Part shown: positions 46,143 through 56,879 of the stretch, piece after piece | Layout: every line of letters begins with the position of its first letter | Position numbering within the stretch: the stretch's first letter is position 1 | From: Holothuria scabra | Taxonomy: Eukaryota; Echinodermata; Holothuroidea; Aspidochirotida; Holothuriidae | Direction: 5' to 3' | NCBI GenBank assembly: GCA_037179385.1 | Contig: CM074190.1 | Coordinates: 11,242,206-11,306,205, forward strand | DNA length: 64,000 bases | Notes under the pieces: model-generated | Seen by the model: only the letters and a program-made list of their open reading frames with translations | The model's database searches: none | Told to the model about the DNA's origin: nothing | Position numbers and translations under genes: made by a program

Positions 46143-46210
46143 AAGGGACCCCGACAGCGGCTCTGAAAGGCTTGCATTTGTTTGCGACAGCCGCAGCAGC
46201 GGGGTCCCTT
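46143..46210 (+). other. GC-rich hairpin, 11-bp perfect stem
   Basis: AAGGGACCCCG (46143-46153) pairs perfectly with CGGGGTCCCTT (46200-46210). A second stem, GCGGCT with AGCCGC, lies inside after a small asymmetric internal loop, leaving a loop of about 26 bases. It stands out in AT-rich DNA. It falls 12 bases after the stop of the upper candidate frame and inside the overlapping one. It may be an RNA structure or chance within coding sequence. Confidence 0.5.
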
Positions 46211-46284
46211 CTGTCTCATTATATCGCTATTCTTTTTATGATGACCTGTCTGCCAACTGAAAGCTGATCGGAATACAAAAATGT

Positions 46285-46527
46285 TAGTCGTCAATAGCAA
46301 ACTTGGAGACCGCCTGGGCCGAGGGTGGACGTGCCTGTTGCGACAAAAAAATGCGTGCCGACCTAGAGGTCAATTTTCCTTTCTGTAAGGCACAAAGGAA
46401 GGGAAAGAACTGCTGTCTGAACTACAAAAGACAAGATAAAAGAAACCAAACGTGGACTGCATGCCTCTATTATGCAAAGCCCCATGTGCCTCAGGAAGGA
46501 ACACCAAAGAGCAAAATTTGCACGTAG
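46285..46527 (+). CDS. Weak candidate: cysteine-rich open frame
   Basis: The frame is open from after TAG at 46285 to TAG at 46525-46527. It contains GGRACCDKKM, FPFCKAQRKGKNCCLNYKR and TWTACLYYAKP, with seven cysteines including two CC pairs. No ATG starts it near the front; the first ATG is near 46348, and a weak AG at 46296-46297 could be an acceptor. The pattern could be a small secreted protein or an exon of one, but no family is recognised and chance is possible. Confidence 0.2.
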
Positions 46528-46576
46528 ACAAGCAGGAGGGAGTCCTGACCCTAGCAATTAAAGATACAATGCTTGA

Positions 46577-46592
46577 AGGTCAATAAAGGTCA
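46577..46592 (+). promoter_or_regulatory. Perfect DR4 nuclear receptor element
   Basis: AGGTCA-ATAA-AGGTCA is a perfect direct repeat with a four-base spacer, the arrangement known for thyroid hormone receptor/LXR-type receptors with RXR. It lies just downstream of the candidate coding region. Use in the cell is not shown. Confidence 0.4.
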
Positions 46593-46599
46593 GTCATGC

Positions 46600-48640
46600 C
46601 CCAGGAAACAGATGAGCAGCACTCCCTGTGTAGTGCCTCTACCACCCAACGTGACAGACTCAGTCTGAGCAATATTTAGAGCATACATTGTATGAACAAC
46701 ATTATTCACTAACAAGAAGGAGATAATTAGAAGGAAAAGATTTAATTGAACCCATTATTACAACAGGCTTATTGGGAAGATCATATTGTTTTGAATTAAG
46801 CAGGGTATTACCCTTTATTCAATGCAATCAACACAAGGTCACAATTAACTGAAAAGGCAGTGTACCAATTGGTTAAAACCCAAGCCGAAAAACCTCATCT
46901 AGTGCATTGAGCATTGTGGTAGTAATTAATTAACCTCAATGAGTTTGCATAATGCTTATGGTTGGTTTTGAATATGTGGGGCTCTTGGTATAATCTGACG
47001 GGGCCATGGGACCCTGAGTATGATCCTAAGTTGAGCCCTTGAACACTCATTAGTTCATCCATTGGGGATCTTAATAAAAAATAATATGAATACTGATGTA
47101 TACACACACCTTTTTATGCATAACAGACCTGTACACACACAATGGAGTAATATGCATTGTGGTAGCTGAGCCTCTTGCCACTGGGAACCATTTTTTTTTA
47201 CTAGGACTTGAAATGACATTTATACATAGTACAGATGACATTGAATACTACAAATTTATTTAAAAAATTGAATGAACAAATTCCTGTACAATAATAATCT
47301 GCATGTCATTCAACATCAAACATTCATCTTTTTAACTCTTAATTAACCTAAAATTTGTAGGTCTTTACATGAAGATTTACTATATCCTCTGCTTCATACT
47401 TAACTTCAGACAATTTTTTTCCAAATTTTGAGGTCAATCATAATCTCAAGGCATTATGAAATGGTCTGACGAATCTTTCAGAATTTTGAATACATCTACC
47501 CTTTTTTGCCATTTCCAAATGATAAGATATTCAAATTTGAAAATTGCTGAAGTCTGGCATGGACTTAAGTATGTACGGTATTAAAAACAAGGCTCATTGG
47601 CCCAACATGTTATACCTCTCTCTGACAACCTCTTGCTGTTTTGACTGTCTCTATATTCTGAATGTGTGCATGAAGGACAATGTTAAGATAAGGGCTCGTT
47701 TACTTACAGCTTAAACTTTTTTCTAACAATAACCTTAATGTGGACTTTTTGCAATATGTCAGAACAAAGAGACTTAAAAGAGAACTTTCTCCACTCAAAA
47801 GAACTGCTCATAAATGCTGCATTCATATTAAGCAATCATTCCAAACGGACCCACTGCTAGCTGAAACAGTTTCACGTGGGCCCTATGAGTGAGGGGTCTT
47901 ATGTTCAATGGTCTATGTCTCTACCTTGTAACATTTCAACTGACATTAAGGCCACTACTGTACCACAGCTCTTTTTCTTTCTACATACATAGATGAATTG
48001 CACCCCACTTTAAAAGGCAAGTTCAAATTCCCTTGGCAACTCATCTAATTTTAGGTCACATCCAACAAGTCTACAACTCTGTAATCTTATCCTTCTTATG
48101 CGGCAATCCAGAACAACATTGCTGAGAGGCAGACAAACTGTTCAAATGATGTCAAAATCAACAACACTTCACTCTCTTTTGGTTTTCTTGCCGAATTGTT
48201 AGTCCACAAAGGGAGCAAGAAAAACACCCCTCCAGCCTACCAGGTATCAAATGGCTGGACCCCTAGAGCCATTTTTCTATTTTTATGTTGGCTTTAAGTG
48301 TGTCACGCTTAATGCTGGAAGACGGGTAAACTTGTTCCATGGACAGTAAGGAGAACAGATACCCTCATTTATTCATGGTGTCCTCACCAGGTAGAGATGA
48401 ACACAACCTCGTAAGGACATGAAATTAATCAGCCTTTTGTTTCTGAAGGAAAGCCCCTGCTTGGTGTTCCATTTTCATAAGAAAATATCCTTGAAACTTG
48501 CACCAGGATTCTCTATAAGACAAATTATTCAGGAATGAAAGAAAAAGCTAACTTTACAAGGATACCACAAGACAGACAATGGGAGGAAAATTGTCTGTCA
48601 CCTTGCAAACCTTACTGGTGTATAAATTCAAAACTGGTAA
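46600..48640. other. Unassigned DNA before the LINE
   Basis: No open frame resembling a LINE first ORF, and no other gene or repeat, could be supported. The 5' edge of the LINE is not defined by a visible duplication. Confidence 0.4.
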
Positions 48641-48663
48641 CAGGCATTCCCTAAATACGTTTG

Positions 48664-49749
48664 ATGAACATATCAAATAGTTGTTTAACTTTAAATGCCT
48701 CTAAGCTTAATGATCTTTTCTCTGAAAGTAACATTTCAGATATTCCTGATGATAATGAATACAACACCTGCAATCATGACATCATTGATTCTGCATATAA
48801 TGATACTGACCAACTCTCCAATATCCTTAAAAGTGATTTAAAGTGTCCTAAATTTAATGTAGCCCACATAAATAGTCGTAGTCTATGGAAGAACCATGAT
48901 AATATCCTTACTTTATTAAACTGTGTTACTAGTAATAATTTTGATGTGGTTGGTGTTACCGAGACCTGGTTACGTCCTAATACTCCTACTCATATGATTT
49001 CTATTCCCAACTATAACTTTATTCATAACGATCGACATGATCGATGTGGCGGTGGTGTAGGTTTTTATATACGAAATGACACAAAATTTACAATAAGGGA
49101 TGATCTAAAGATAGTTTCCAGTTCTTTTGAGTCCATGTTCATAGAAGTTATGAATAACCATAGGCCGACCATTATTGGTGTTATTTATCGTCCTCCTAGT
49201 ACCTCACTTCGTACTTTTATTGAATATCTTAGTAACCAGATTGATATAATTTTAAGTACTAAAAATATGTGTTTCCTGTTGGGTGATTTTAACATTGATA
49301 TATTGAAGTATGGGGAAGACCTCTATGCCACAGATTTTTTAGACCTCATGTACTCTTCATCTTTTGTGCCTCTTATTTGTAAACCTACAAGAATAACTGA
49401 TTCCTCGGTGTCGCTGATTGACAATATTTTTTGTAATGATATTACTCTCTTCTCCTCAGCTGGTATAATTGTTACAGATGTAAGTGATCACCTACCTATT
49501 TATTGTATTCATCATATCAAGAGGCCGCGTACGTTTACAAATTCATTATATCATAATCGGGACCTGAGTCCTCGTTGTATTTCAAGTTTTTTCCACGCTT
49601 CAAATAATGTTAACTGGGACTGGCTTTATGTAATTTCCGACGTTAACAAGGCTTACGATAGTCTTATTCAGGCCGTGTCTTATTTATTTGATTATCATTG
49701 TCCTGTAAAAAATGTGAAACGCACCCGACCTAAACATCGCACACCGTAG
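48664..49749 (+). pseudogene. LINE endonuclease region, ends at a premature stop
   Basis: The first ATG after an in-frame TAA (48652-48654) is at 48664. The frame gives 361 residues. The APE-type endonuclease spans about residues 66-280: HINSRSL (Asn70), TETWL (Glu100), a GGGVGFYI block, VIYRPP, LLGDFN (Asp208, Asn210), SLIDNIF and SDHLP (Asp275, His276). All expected catalytic positions are present. This enzyme nicks the target DNA to prime reverse transcription. The frame ends at TAG 49747-49749, after which the same frame reopens, so the stop is a mutation within one longer original ORF. Confidence 0.92.
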
Positions 49750-50013
49750 ATAACTGGTGGAATTCTTACTTCAGTGAACACTAAAAATAGACTATATAGA
49801 GCTTACATTAGTAATCCTACTCCACATCGTAAACAAAAATATTCAGTATACAAAAACAAGCTTATAAATATTATTAGGGTGGCTAAGACGTCTTACTATA
49901 AACATAAATTTGAAAGTTGCAAATCAAATATAACAAAAACCTGGCAAAATATCAATGCTATCATTAAACCCACAAGTCAAAGTAATGTTATATCTTCTAC
50001 AAAATTATCTTGA
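49750..50013 (+). pseudogene. LINE linker segment between stop and frameshift
   Basis: After the TAG, the same frame stays open to TGA at 50011-50013. It has the basic, lysine- and tyrosine-rich linker expected between endonuclease and reverse transcriptase (KNRLYRAYI, YYKHKFESCK, TWQNINAII). Continuity of the protein then passes to the +2 frame near 50005-50020, showing a small indel. Confidence 0.85.
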
Positions 50014-51706
50014 AGAAACTTTAAGTGATAGAACTGGTATTGCACATGCATTCTCAAGTTACTACTCAACGGTTGCATCTAAGCTTGCAGACAGTATCCC
50101 TGCTGGTTCATGTTCGTTTCATAATTACCTTCAAGAAAACTCTCCACCCGACTCTCTCTTTTTGTATCCAACTTGTCCCTCTGAAATTTTTAAAGTAATA
50201 AAGGCTATGAGACCTACCTCATCTAGCGGTGTTGATAAAATCCCCATGTATGTATTGAAGGAAGTGTCAATTGTTCTATGTAATCCTGTTTCATATGTTT
50301 TTAACTTATCTTTGTCTAATGGAGTAGTCCCTGACGGTACAAAGGTTGCTAGGATTATTCCCGTATTCAAATCTGGAAACAACAGCTTACCTTCTAACTA
50401 TAGACCAATCTCCATATTACCGTGTTTTTCCAAAATTCTTGAAAAACTTGTGTATAACCGACTTATTGAATTTATTGATAAACATAACGTTATCTCTTCA
50501 AGTCAATTTGGGTTCCGTAAAAATTATACTACTTTTATGGCAGCTATTGATGTAGTTAATTACATAATTGAAGGTTTCAATAATAAAAAGTACACCCTAG
50601 GTTTATTTTTAGATCTCTCAAAGGCCTTTGACACAGTCAATCATTGTATTCTTCTTCATAAACTTTCACATTATGGTATTCGTGGTATTGCTCACGATTG
50701 GTTTTGTAGCTACCTGAGTAACCGTAAGCACTTTGTGCATGTCAATGGCGTTGCCTCTACTTGTAATGATGTAACATGTGGTGTTCCACAAGGTTCTATC
50801 CTAGGTCCTTTATTATTTTTAATTTATATTAATGATCTCCCTGCTTGTTCAAAAAATCTTAAGTTTTGCCTTTTTGCTGATGATACCAGTATTTTGTTTA
50901 AGTCTGAAGACCCGACGTATTCTGCACAAATTATCAACAAAGACATGGAAATAGTTTGTGATTGGTTTAATGTAAACAAATTATCTCTTAATACCAGTAA
51001 GACCCATTTTGTATTTTTTCATCCTTACCAATACCGTTGTAACAAAACAATTGACATCATTATTAACAATGTTAATATTATTCAGAAACAATCTGTAAAA
51101 TTCTTAGGCCTCTATCTTGATTCCCAATTAAATTGGAAGGATCATGTTAATGTTATTTGCGGGAGAGTAGGTAAAGCTGTTGGAGTTCTATACAAGATAA
51201 AAAATATTGTTCCTAGGTCAGTCCTTATAACTCTGTATTATTCACTGATTTATTCTCAACTGTCATATTGTAACATTTTCTGGGGTAATGCCTCTTCACA
51301 CTGCATCAATAAGCTGTATGTTATGCAAAAGAAAGCAGTTCGCATTATCACTAATTCAAATTTCTTAGCTCATACTTCACCACTTTTCTCCCAGTTGCAG
51401 ATTCTCAAAATCCATGATATTTTTAAGTATCAGCTTGGTAGCTTCATGTACAAGTACTCCAATCAGTTGCTCCCCGACATATTTTGTACCTTCTTTTCTC
51501 TCAATTCTAATGTCCATCCCTATCCTACCAGAAGCAATGCTTTCATTCACATTCCTAAAGCAAACACTTTAAGCTATTGTAAGTCCCTCCTATTTACTGG
51601 TGCTACTCTTTGGAACGGTCTCCCAAATATATTAAAAGCCTGCTCGTCAACTAGTAGATTTTCTAAGTGCTTTAAGGATCATCTGCTAAACGCAGCCAAG
51701 GATTAA
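50014..51706 (+). pseudogene. LINE reverse transcriptase region
   Basis: The frame is open from 49955 for 583 codons, but its first 20 or so residues are out of frame with the linker. Numbered from 49955, motifs appear in order: SSGVDKIP, NYRPISILP (Tyr149), QFGFRKNYTT, LFLDLSKAFD (Asp220), GVPQGSILGPLLF (Gly276), FADD (Asp309-310), NKLSLNTSKT and KFLGLYLD. The C-terminal part (LSYCNIFWG, PYPTRS, ATLWNGLP) is typical of CR1/Jockey-like elements. The palm carboxylates are intact. The enzyme copies the element RNA at the nicked target. This copy cannot yield a full ORF2 because of the upstream stop and shift. Confidence 0.93.
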
Positions 51707-52143
51707 CCTGATGAGATGGTGTTATATGTTCAGTAGTGATGTATGATTAACTTGTTGATTTTCTTCTTCTTATTCTCTTATTTCTTCTTAAGTAATCCTT
51801 TTCCAATATTTATATATATATATATATATATTTTTTATATATGTTTTTTTTTGTACCCTTAAGGTACCCGATACAGGGGGTCTGCCTGTACAAGCTTTTA
51901 AGCTTTTTTCAGACCTCCCCCACAATTTAGTGTCTAATGTAAATACTGTATCATAAGTATGTATATATTATTGTGGAAATCTTCTCAATACAATCAATAC
52001 AATTTTTTAAGTAAACATCACACATTGGTGATGCAATTATGACTCTCAGACATGAACAAAGTTCCTATAACCTTATTTTCAGAAACATATGTCTAATTGC
52101 ACAGGAGACTTTCAGCAAGTTTGATTTAAGCTTAGCATTTTAA

Positions 52144-52440
52144 AGGCAGTCATTCGTCACCCCAAACTGCAGTTTCAGTATACATATATCAAAACTCTCA
52201 ATTGGTACAGCTCATTGATTGGCATCACATTCAAACAATGCATCATAGCTAAATTACACAGCATGGGCACTGAGAGTGTCTTGATTACATATTATGGACT
52301 TGTGTGGCCACTGGGACAAGCCATGAAGCAATAAACTAGTATTGTGTCTGGATAAAGATGAGTTTTAGATAAATGTGGGAGGGGCTAGAAGTAAGTAGGT
52401 TGGGAGAATTGGAACTGTTTGGGATGGTGAAAATATGCCT
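52144..52440 (+). mobile_element. Family B MITE, best-preserved copy
   Basis: TTAA flanks it at 52140-52143 and 52441-52444. The ends AGGCA and TGCCT are inverted. It is 297 bp, the same as the copy at 11781-12077, with about 11 substitutions between them, mostly transitions, and no indels. No coding capacity. Confidence 0.92.
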
Positions 52441-52449
52441 TTAAAACAA

Positions 52450-54183
52450 GAACAAGACCACCTTGAGAAATTGATAAGATCATTTGACAGAGCTGGAGAT
52501 CCATTAGATGATGTCCGTCTAGAGTTTGATATGAGAAGAAATACATTTTCTATTAAAAAATTTCTTGGTGTCATAATACCCACATGCAGTTAAGTACAAC
52601 CTCCCATACTAATGCTTTAGCACATTTGGTACCCTTGTATATTTCTTGCTAGGGTTTGAATCACTATGCATTACACATCTTGAAGATCAAGCCTATATCA
52701 CATATCAGTTTTTTTCTGTATGGGAAGGGGAGAAATTCATTTTTTTTTTTTCCTTTTTTCTTTTTTTTGAGTCAGAGCTAGGAATCTTGCTTTAAGTCTA
52801 AAGCAGTATGAACAAAAGAACCCCAATATCAGAAGGAATAATACTCACATGAAGTACCTACACAGCACTTGTGTATACACTTACATCAAACATACTTTTA
52901 TGAACTCAAACGTAAAAGAATATAGCTCGTTCTCCTGATCATACTCACAATATTGAAAAAAAAAATTGTTTGTGGTCCTAAATGAAATTTTAAATTTATA
53001 CTCCCAAAGAAACATATACTCAGAATTGTACCAGAAAATATGTATAAACAATTTGGAACATGTTTAGACTTTCAGCAAAGGAGGGGGTCGGGCCTCAGAC
53101 TATCTAAGCAGAAAGTCACCATTGCTTGGCACAGAGCATGCCAAAAAATTACAATACAGTATCAAAATATTGGGGGGAATAAAACCCTCAGATTACAAGA
53201 AATGGCCTCTCTAATCCCCTGATAGCAGAGCTACATGGTTTGAAAATGGCCCAAAATTAAAAAGGACAAAGAAAATTAGCAGAGGGACTGGAAGACTTTT
53301 TGGACTTTGGTTTTTACCCTTTTTATCATTTATAAAAGTCTAAAGGTCAGTGCAGAGAGGGGGGGGGTGGTCTCACCTGGACCTCTCCTTAAACATGAAC
53401 CTGACAATTACACTAATAATATTTGAGCTATGCAATAACTAGATGGTTTTGTACAGTTTGCAGGCAAGTACTGACAACTGATGGAAAGCCACTGAAGATT
53501 GCAGGATGAAGAGAAGTGGAAAGCACTGCATGAATTCAAGTTTGTATCAAATAATTATATATGGCCTGTCATGCTCACTTCTGAGGGAAAAATGTTCTGC
53601 AACCAACTTTAATTTTTGCATTGGGTAAGAAAAGTATCTGTCAAGTAGGCCGCAGGTGGTTGTTAGATGTTTCAGCAGCAGATTTGGGTAGTTACACATG
53701 AGCAGCTTAGGCTGAATCATGCTACTGGATTTGAACAGTTGACCAGCATGCTAAAGAAGTGAAGATTTTTCACTGTGTTGTCATGGAGTCAGTGCCAGAA
53801 GAAATCTGCATAGCAACTGTTAATATTGCACTGATTTCATGGAAAGCACTTAGTCTAGTAAACATTGCAAGGGTTTCCATGCAAGTAGGTCTGTAAGATG
53901 TATATAAAATGTACTTTTGGTGAATTGTTATTGTTTCAACAATATTTTTGAGACAATCAAACTGAACAGTTCAAAATCCCCTCTTTTGCATGCATAGCTC
54001 TTCGCTATGCCAACCCATGCTTGCCAAGTGTGTGCTCTTGAGAATTCATACCAAGCAATACAAGCAGGCAAAAATGCAAAAGTCCCCTCTTATGCTTGTT
54101 TAGCTGTTTGGTATGCCAATATGTTCATGTTGGACATATATTCATTGAGAACATTTACTGAGTCATAATAATTATTGGAAAAA
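52450..54183. other. Unassigned DNA
   Basis: T-rich tracts occur at 52739-52768 and a G-run at about 53360. Near 53978-54120 two stretches beginning AAAATCCCCTCTTTTGCATG and AAAAGTCCCCTCTTATGCTT resemble each other and may be an old duplication. No gene is supported. Confidence 0.35.
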
Positions 54184-54190
54184 AAATTAA

Positions 54191-54444
54191 CCCTTTACCA
54201 TTGTTTGGGTCCTTTTGGACCCATACGGAGAGCTGGGCTGTCACCCATCTTTACTGTTTCACGCGGATCTCGAAACTGCGAGTAGCTACCCGAAAATTCG
54301 GCCACAACAACGAGAGAGACAACAGACGTTTAAGGTCACCGGGTCAATGGCCTAAGGAAGCTGATGGGGGGCGTGCTACGTCCGCTTTTCCGCCCACTCC
54401 CGAGGCGCGCAAATATGTCCCGATCGGAGCACAACGGTAAAGGG
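54191..54444 (+). mobile_element. Family E MITE, piggyBac-like (TTAA/CCC ends)
   Basis: The element lies between TTAA at 54187-54190 and 54445-54448, starts CCCTTTACCATTGTT and ends ACAACGGTAAAGGG. TTAA targets with CCC termini are the signature of piggyBac elements. It is 254 bp, GC-richer than its surroundings with many CpGs, and has no transposase. Two reverse-oriented copies follow at 56297 and 56619. The 79-residue frame inside is not a gene. Confidence 0.9.
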
Positions 54445-54843
54445 TTAAACAACAGGAGCATGAGCCTCCAGGACCTCTCTATTGACATTATCTTCATCAC
54501 CACTGTCTAGGTCTGTATTCAGAGCTAAATATGCTTTCATAGACAGATTACTGTACATCCCCTTGACTTGTTTTTTGTGTAATCCTTTTTCAGGTTATTA
54601 TAACCAAAGAGTGAAGGGATAACCAAAGGATTCATTTGGTTTGCAGAAGAATAATAGCCTTTTCTTTATTAATATGTAACTTGTCCTTTCATCCTGGTGC
54701 AATTATTCAAAACACAATTCTGTGGTTCAGAAAAAAAAGGTTTCTAGGATATAGAGAAAACTTTCACTGGACACAATTATGTATTGACGAAATAAGTATG
54801 CAACATTTTAATTATGACAAAAGGAATGACTCAAATGACTTCA

Positions 54844-55410
54844 AGGGAAGATTTATAAGCAAAAATTTAATTTTCATATGTGAAAGAGGAACCAAAACTA
54901 CACAGGGTGGTGAGAGTTTCATTCAAATCTGACATGTAGTTTTTGAGATATCAGTAAATGAAGTCAGAACATTTTTGTTCCAAAGTGAGTTTGAGGGCAG
55001 CAGAGCTTAAATCACTTCCTCACATTGACAAGGAATGCTTTGTTTCCCTTTGTTTTATTAGACTGTTGTGTTGACCTTGGAGTTAATTGGAATAGGATTT
55101 CCCTGTGGGGGATGTAAATTTTGTAAAGTTCTCATGCCACTTAGGCAATCACATTTTAATAATGTGGTTTTTTTTTAAAAGAAAATCAACACTAAAATTT
55201 GAAGAAAAACAAAAGACTGTGCACTTATGTGGGGATATGATGTCATACGTGCTTGCTTCAAGTTCACTTTTTGTTGAAAATGTGAAAACTTTACGTGCTA
55301 GCTCAACTCTTGAGAACTACACATTGGATTTCAATGCAAATTTCACCAAAATGCTTAGAATAAATACCCCTCTGACATACCAAATCCTGTAATGACCTTA
55401 AACCCTTCTT
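54844..55410 (-). mobile_element. Family F MITE, copy 3, reversed
   Basis: Reading inward from the right edge (TTAA 55411-55414), AAGAAGGGTTTAAGGTCA matches the start of 14521-15011. The left edge shows TTCA in place of TTAA and the worn end AGGGAAGATTTATAAGC. The 95- and 98-residue frames here are translations of the element. Confidence 0.8.
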
Positions 55411-55419
55411 TTAACTTAA

Positions 55420-56288
55420 TTAAGAAATGTGTGCTAAAGGAGTGGTTACACAATTGCAAAGGCAATCTTTCCCAAATTGTTAATTTTCTTCCTTTTCTCT
55501 GCTGAAATTCCTATTGTGTATAACTCAAAGCTTGATACTGTAAAGGTTACGTTCAATTCTAAGAAGTTACACATATTTTTGTTGCCAAAAGCTAACTTTG
55601 TGCAAAGTTTAAGGTAAAATTCAGTGCAACTTAGAATTAAGTACAAAGTGAAGTACATATAATGTTTTGAATAATTTTATTTTTTCATCCTAATCAATTA
55701 CTATTCTTCAAAAATAAAAAAGGACAGTTACATTAAAGGCAAGACTCTTTCATTTAAGCCATTTTGGTTAAAATCATGATTTTTATCGAAAAATTCATGA
55801 TTTAAGTTAAAACTAGAGTGGCTATGCTGCAGAATCTCAATACTTTTATGCATGATAAATGGTAATCATGAAGCAGTGGAATGATGTGTTTTAAGTTTTT
55901 CATGATCCAACAGAAAAGAGCAAACATACTTTTGGTGATCAGGTACAGTATCATACATAGAAATGAAATATGACACAAACTTTCCATATCACATAGTCTA
56001 CAGTACAGGTTGGTTAAGCTATTGTGGTGCACTGTTTTCATTCAAATATTTATAGCAGAAATTTATAAAATATCCTGATACTGTACATTTTTATGCTAAA
56101 AATTGAAAAGGTTATCAATTAAAACAAAAAAAACAATAATGATACATTAAATACTAAAAATAACCTTTGTAAAGCAAACTAACACTACAAAGTACAAGTA
56201 ATTATCCAGCTAGATAGAGATCAGTCTTATAAGAAAAAAAAGTTTTCTTTTGCAAAACTTTTTGAGCACTTTTCTAAGAAAAAATGAC
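55420..56288. other. Unassigned DNA
   Basis: No supported gene or repeat. Confidence 0.4.
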
Positions 56289-56296
56289 TAAGTTAA

Positions 56297-56528
56297 CAAC
56301 CTACCAGATTATCTCCAATCGGGGCATATTTGCACGCCTCAGGAATGGTCGGAAAAGCGGACGTAGCATGCCCCGCATCAGCTTCCGTAGGCTGCTGACC
56401 CCGTGACCTTAAACTATTGTCTTTTTCGGGTGGCTACTCGCAGTTTTGAGCTCCGCGTGAAACAGTAAAGATGGGTGACAGCTGCACTCTCCGTCTGGGT
56501 CCAAAAGGACCCAAACAACAGCAAAGGG
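56297..56528 (-). mobile_element. Family E MITE, copy 2, reversed
   Basis: TTAA lies at 56293-56296 and 56529-56532. The right end reads CAGCAAAGGG; the left end (CAACCTACCAGA) is worn. CCAATCGGGGCATATTTG and GGGTCCAAAAGGACCCAAAC are shared with the other two copies. Confidence 0.85.
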
Positions 56529-56618
56529 TTAAAATAAGCCTGTGGAGTGTGTTTACTGCAAAGCTGATGCCACTGTCTCTGTGTGTGCACAGCCATGTGG
56601 TGCAGATATTTTAGATTA

Positions 56619-56870
56619 ACCCTTTACCGTTGTGCTCCAATCGGGGCATATTTGTGGGCCTCCAGAGTGGGCGGAAAAGCAGACGTAGCACACCCCGCAT
56701 CAGCTTTCATAGGCTATTGACCCTGTGACCTTAAACTATTGCCTCTCTGGTTGTTGTTGCCAAATTTTGGGGTAGCTACTCACAGTTTCGAGCTCTGGGC
56801 GAAACAGTAAAGATGGGTGACAGCCACGTTCTCTGTCTGGGTCCAAAAGGACCCAAACAACGGTAAAGGG
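56619..56870 (-). mobile_element. Family E MITE, copy 3, reversed
   Basis: TTAA flanks it at 56615-56618 and 56871-56874. The ends CCCTTTACCGTTGT and ACAACGGTAAAGGG are perfect 14-base inverted repeats. It lies in the same orientation as the copy that ends about 90 bases to its left. Confidence 0.93.
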
Positions 56871-56879
56871 TTAAAATTC

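Larger units (their letters stand above)
48652..52003 (+). mobile_element. LINE (non-LTR retrotransposon), broken, ORF2 region
   Basis: The element carries an apurinic-type endonuclease and a reverse transcriptase, interrupted by a stop codon and a frameshift. It ends in a 3' UTR with (TA)n at 51811-51830, a palindromic CTTTTAAGC near 51895, and short CAATA/CAAT repeats at about 51988-52003. It belongs to the CR1/L2/Jockey-like group with an APE endonuclease and no visible RNase H. No first ORF was found upstream, so it is 5'-truncated or lacks one. It ends about 140 bases before a family B MITE. Confidence 0.9.

Noticed and set aside
46128..46210. Selenocysteine UGA with a SECIS element
   Set aside because: The hairpin has a long perfect GC stem but no visible non-Watson-Crick GA quartet or AA loop in the expected places.
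48100..48660. LINE first ORF upstream of the endonuclease
   Set aside because: No open frame of useful length or nucleic-acid-binding motif is present there.
54201..54440. 79-residue frame with a basic, proline-rich end
   Set aside because: It lies entirely inside a piggyBac-like MITE present in three copies whose frames are not conserved.
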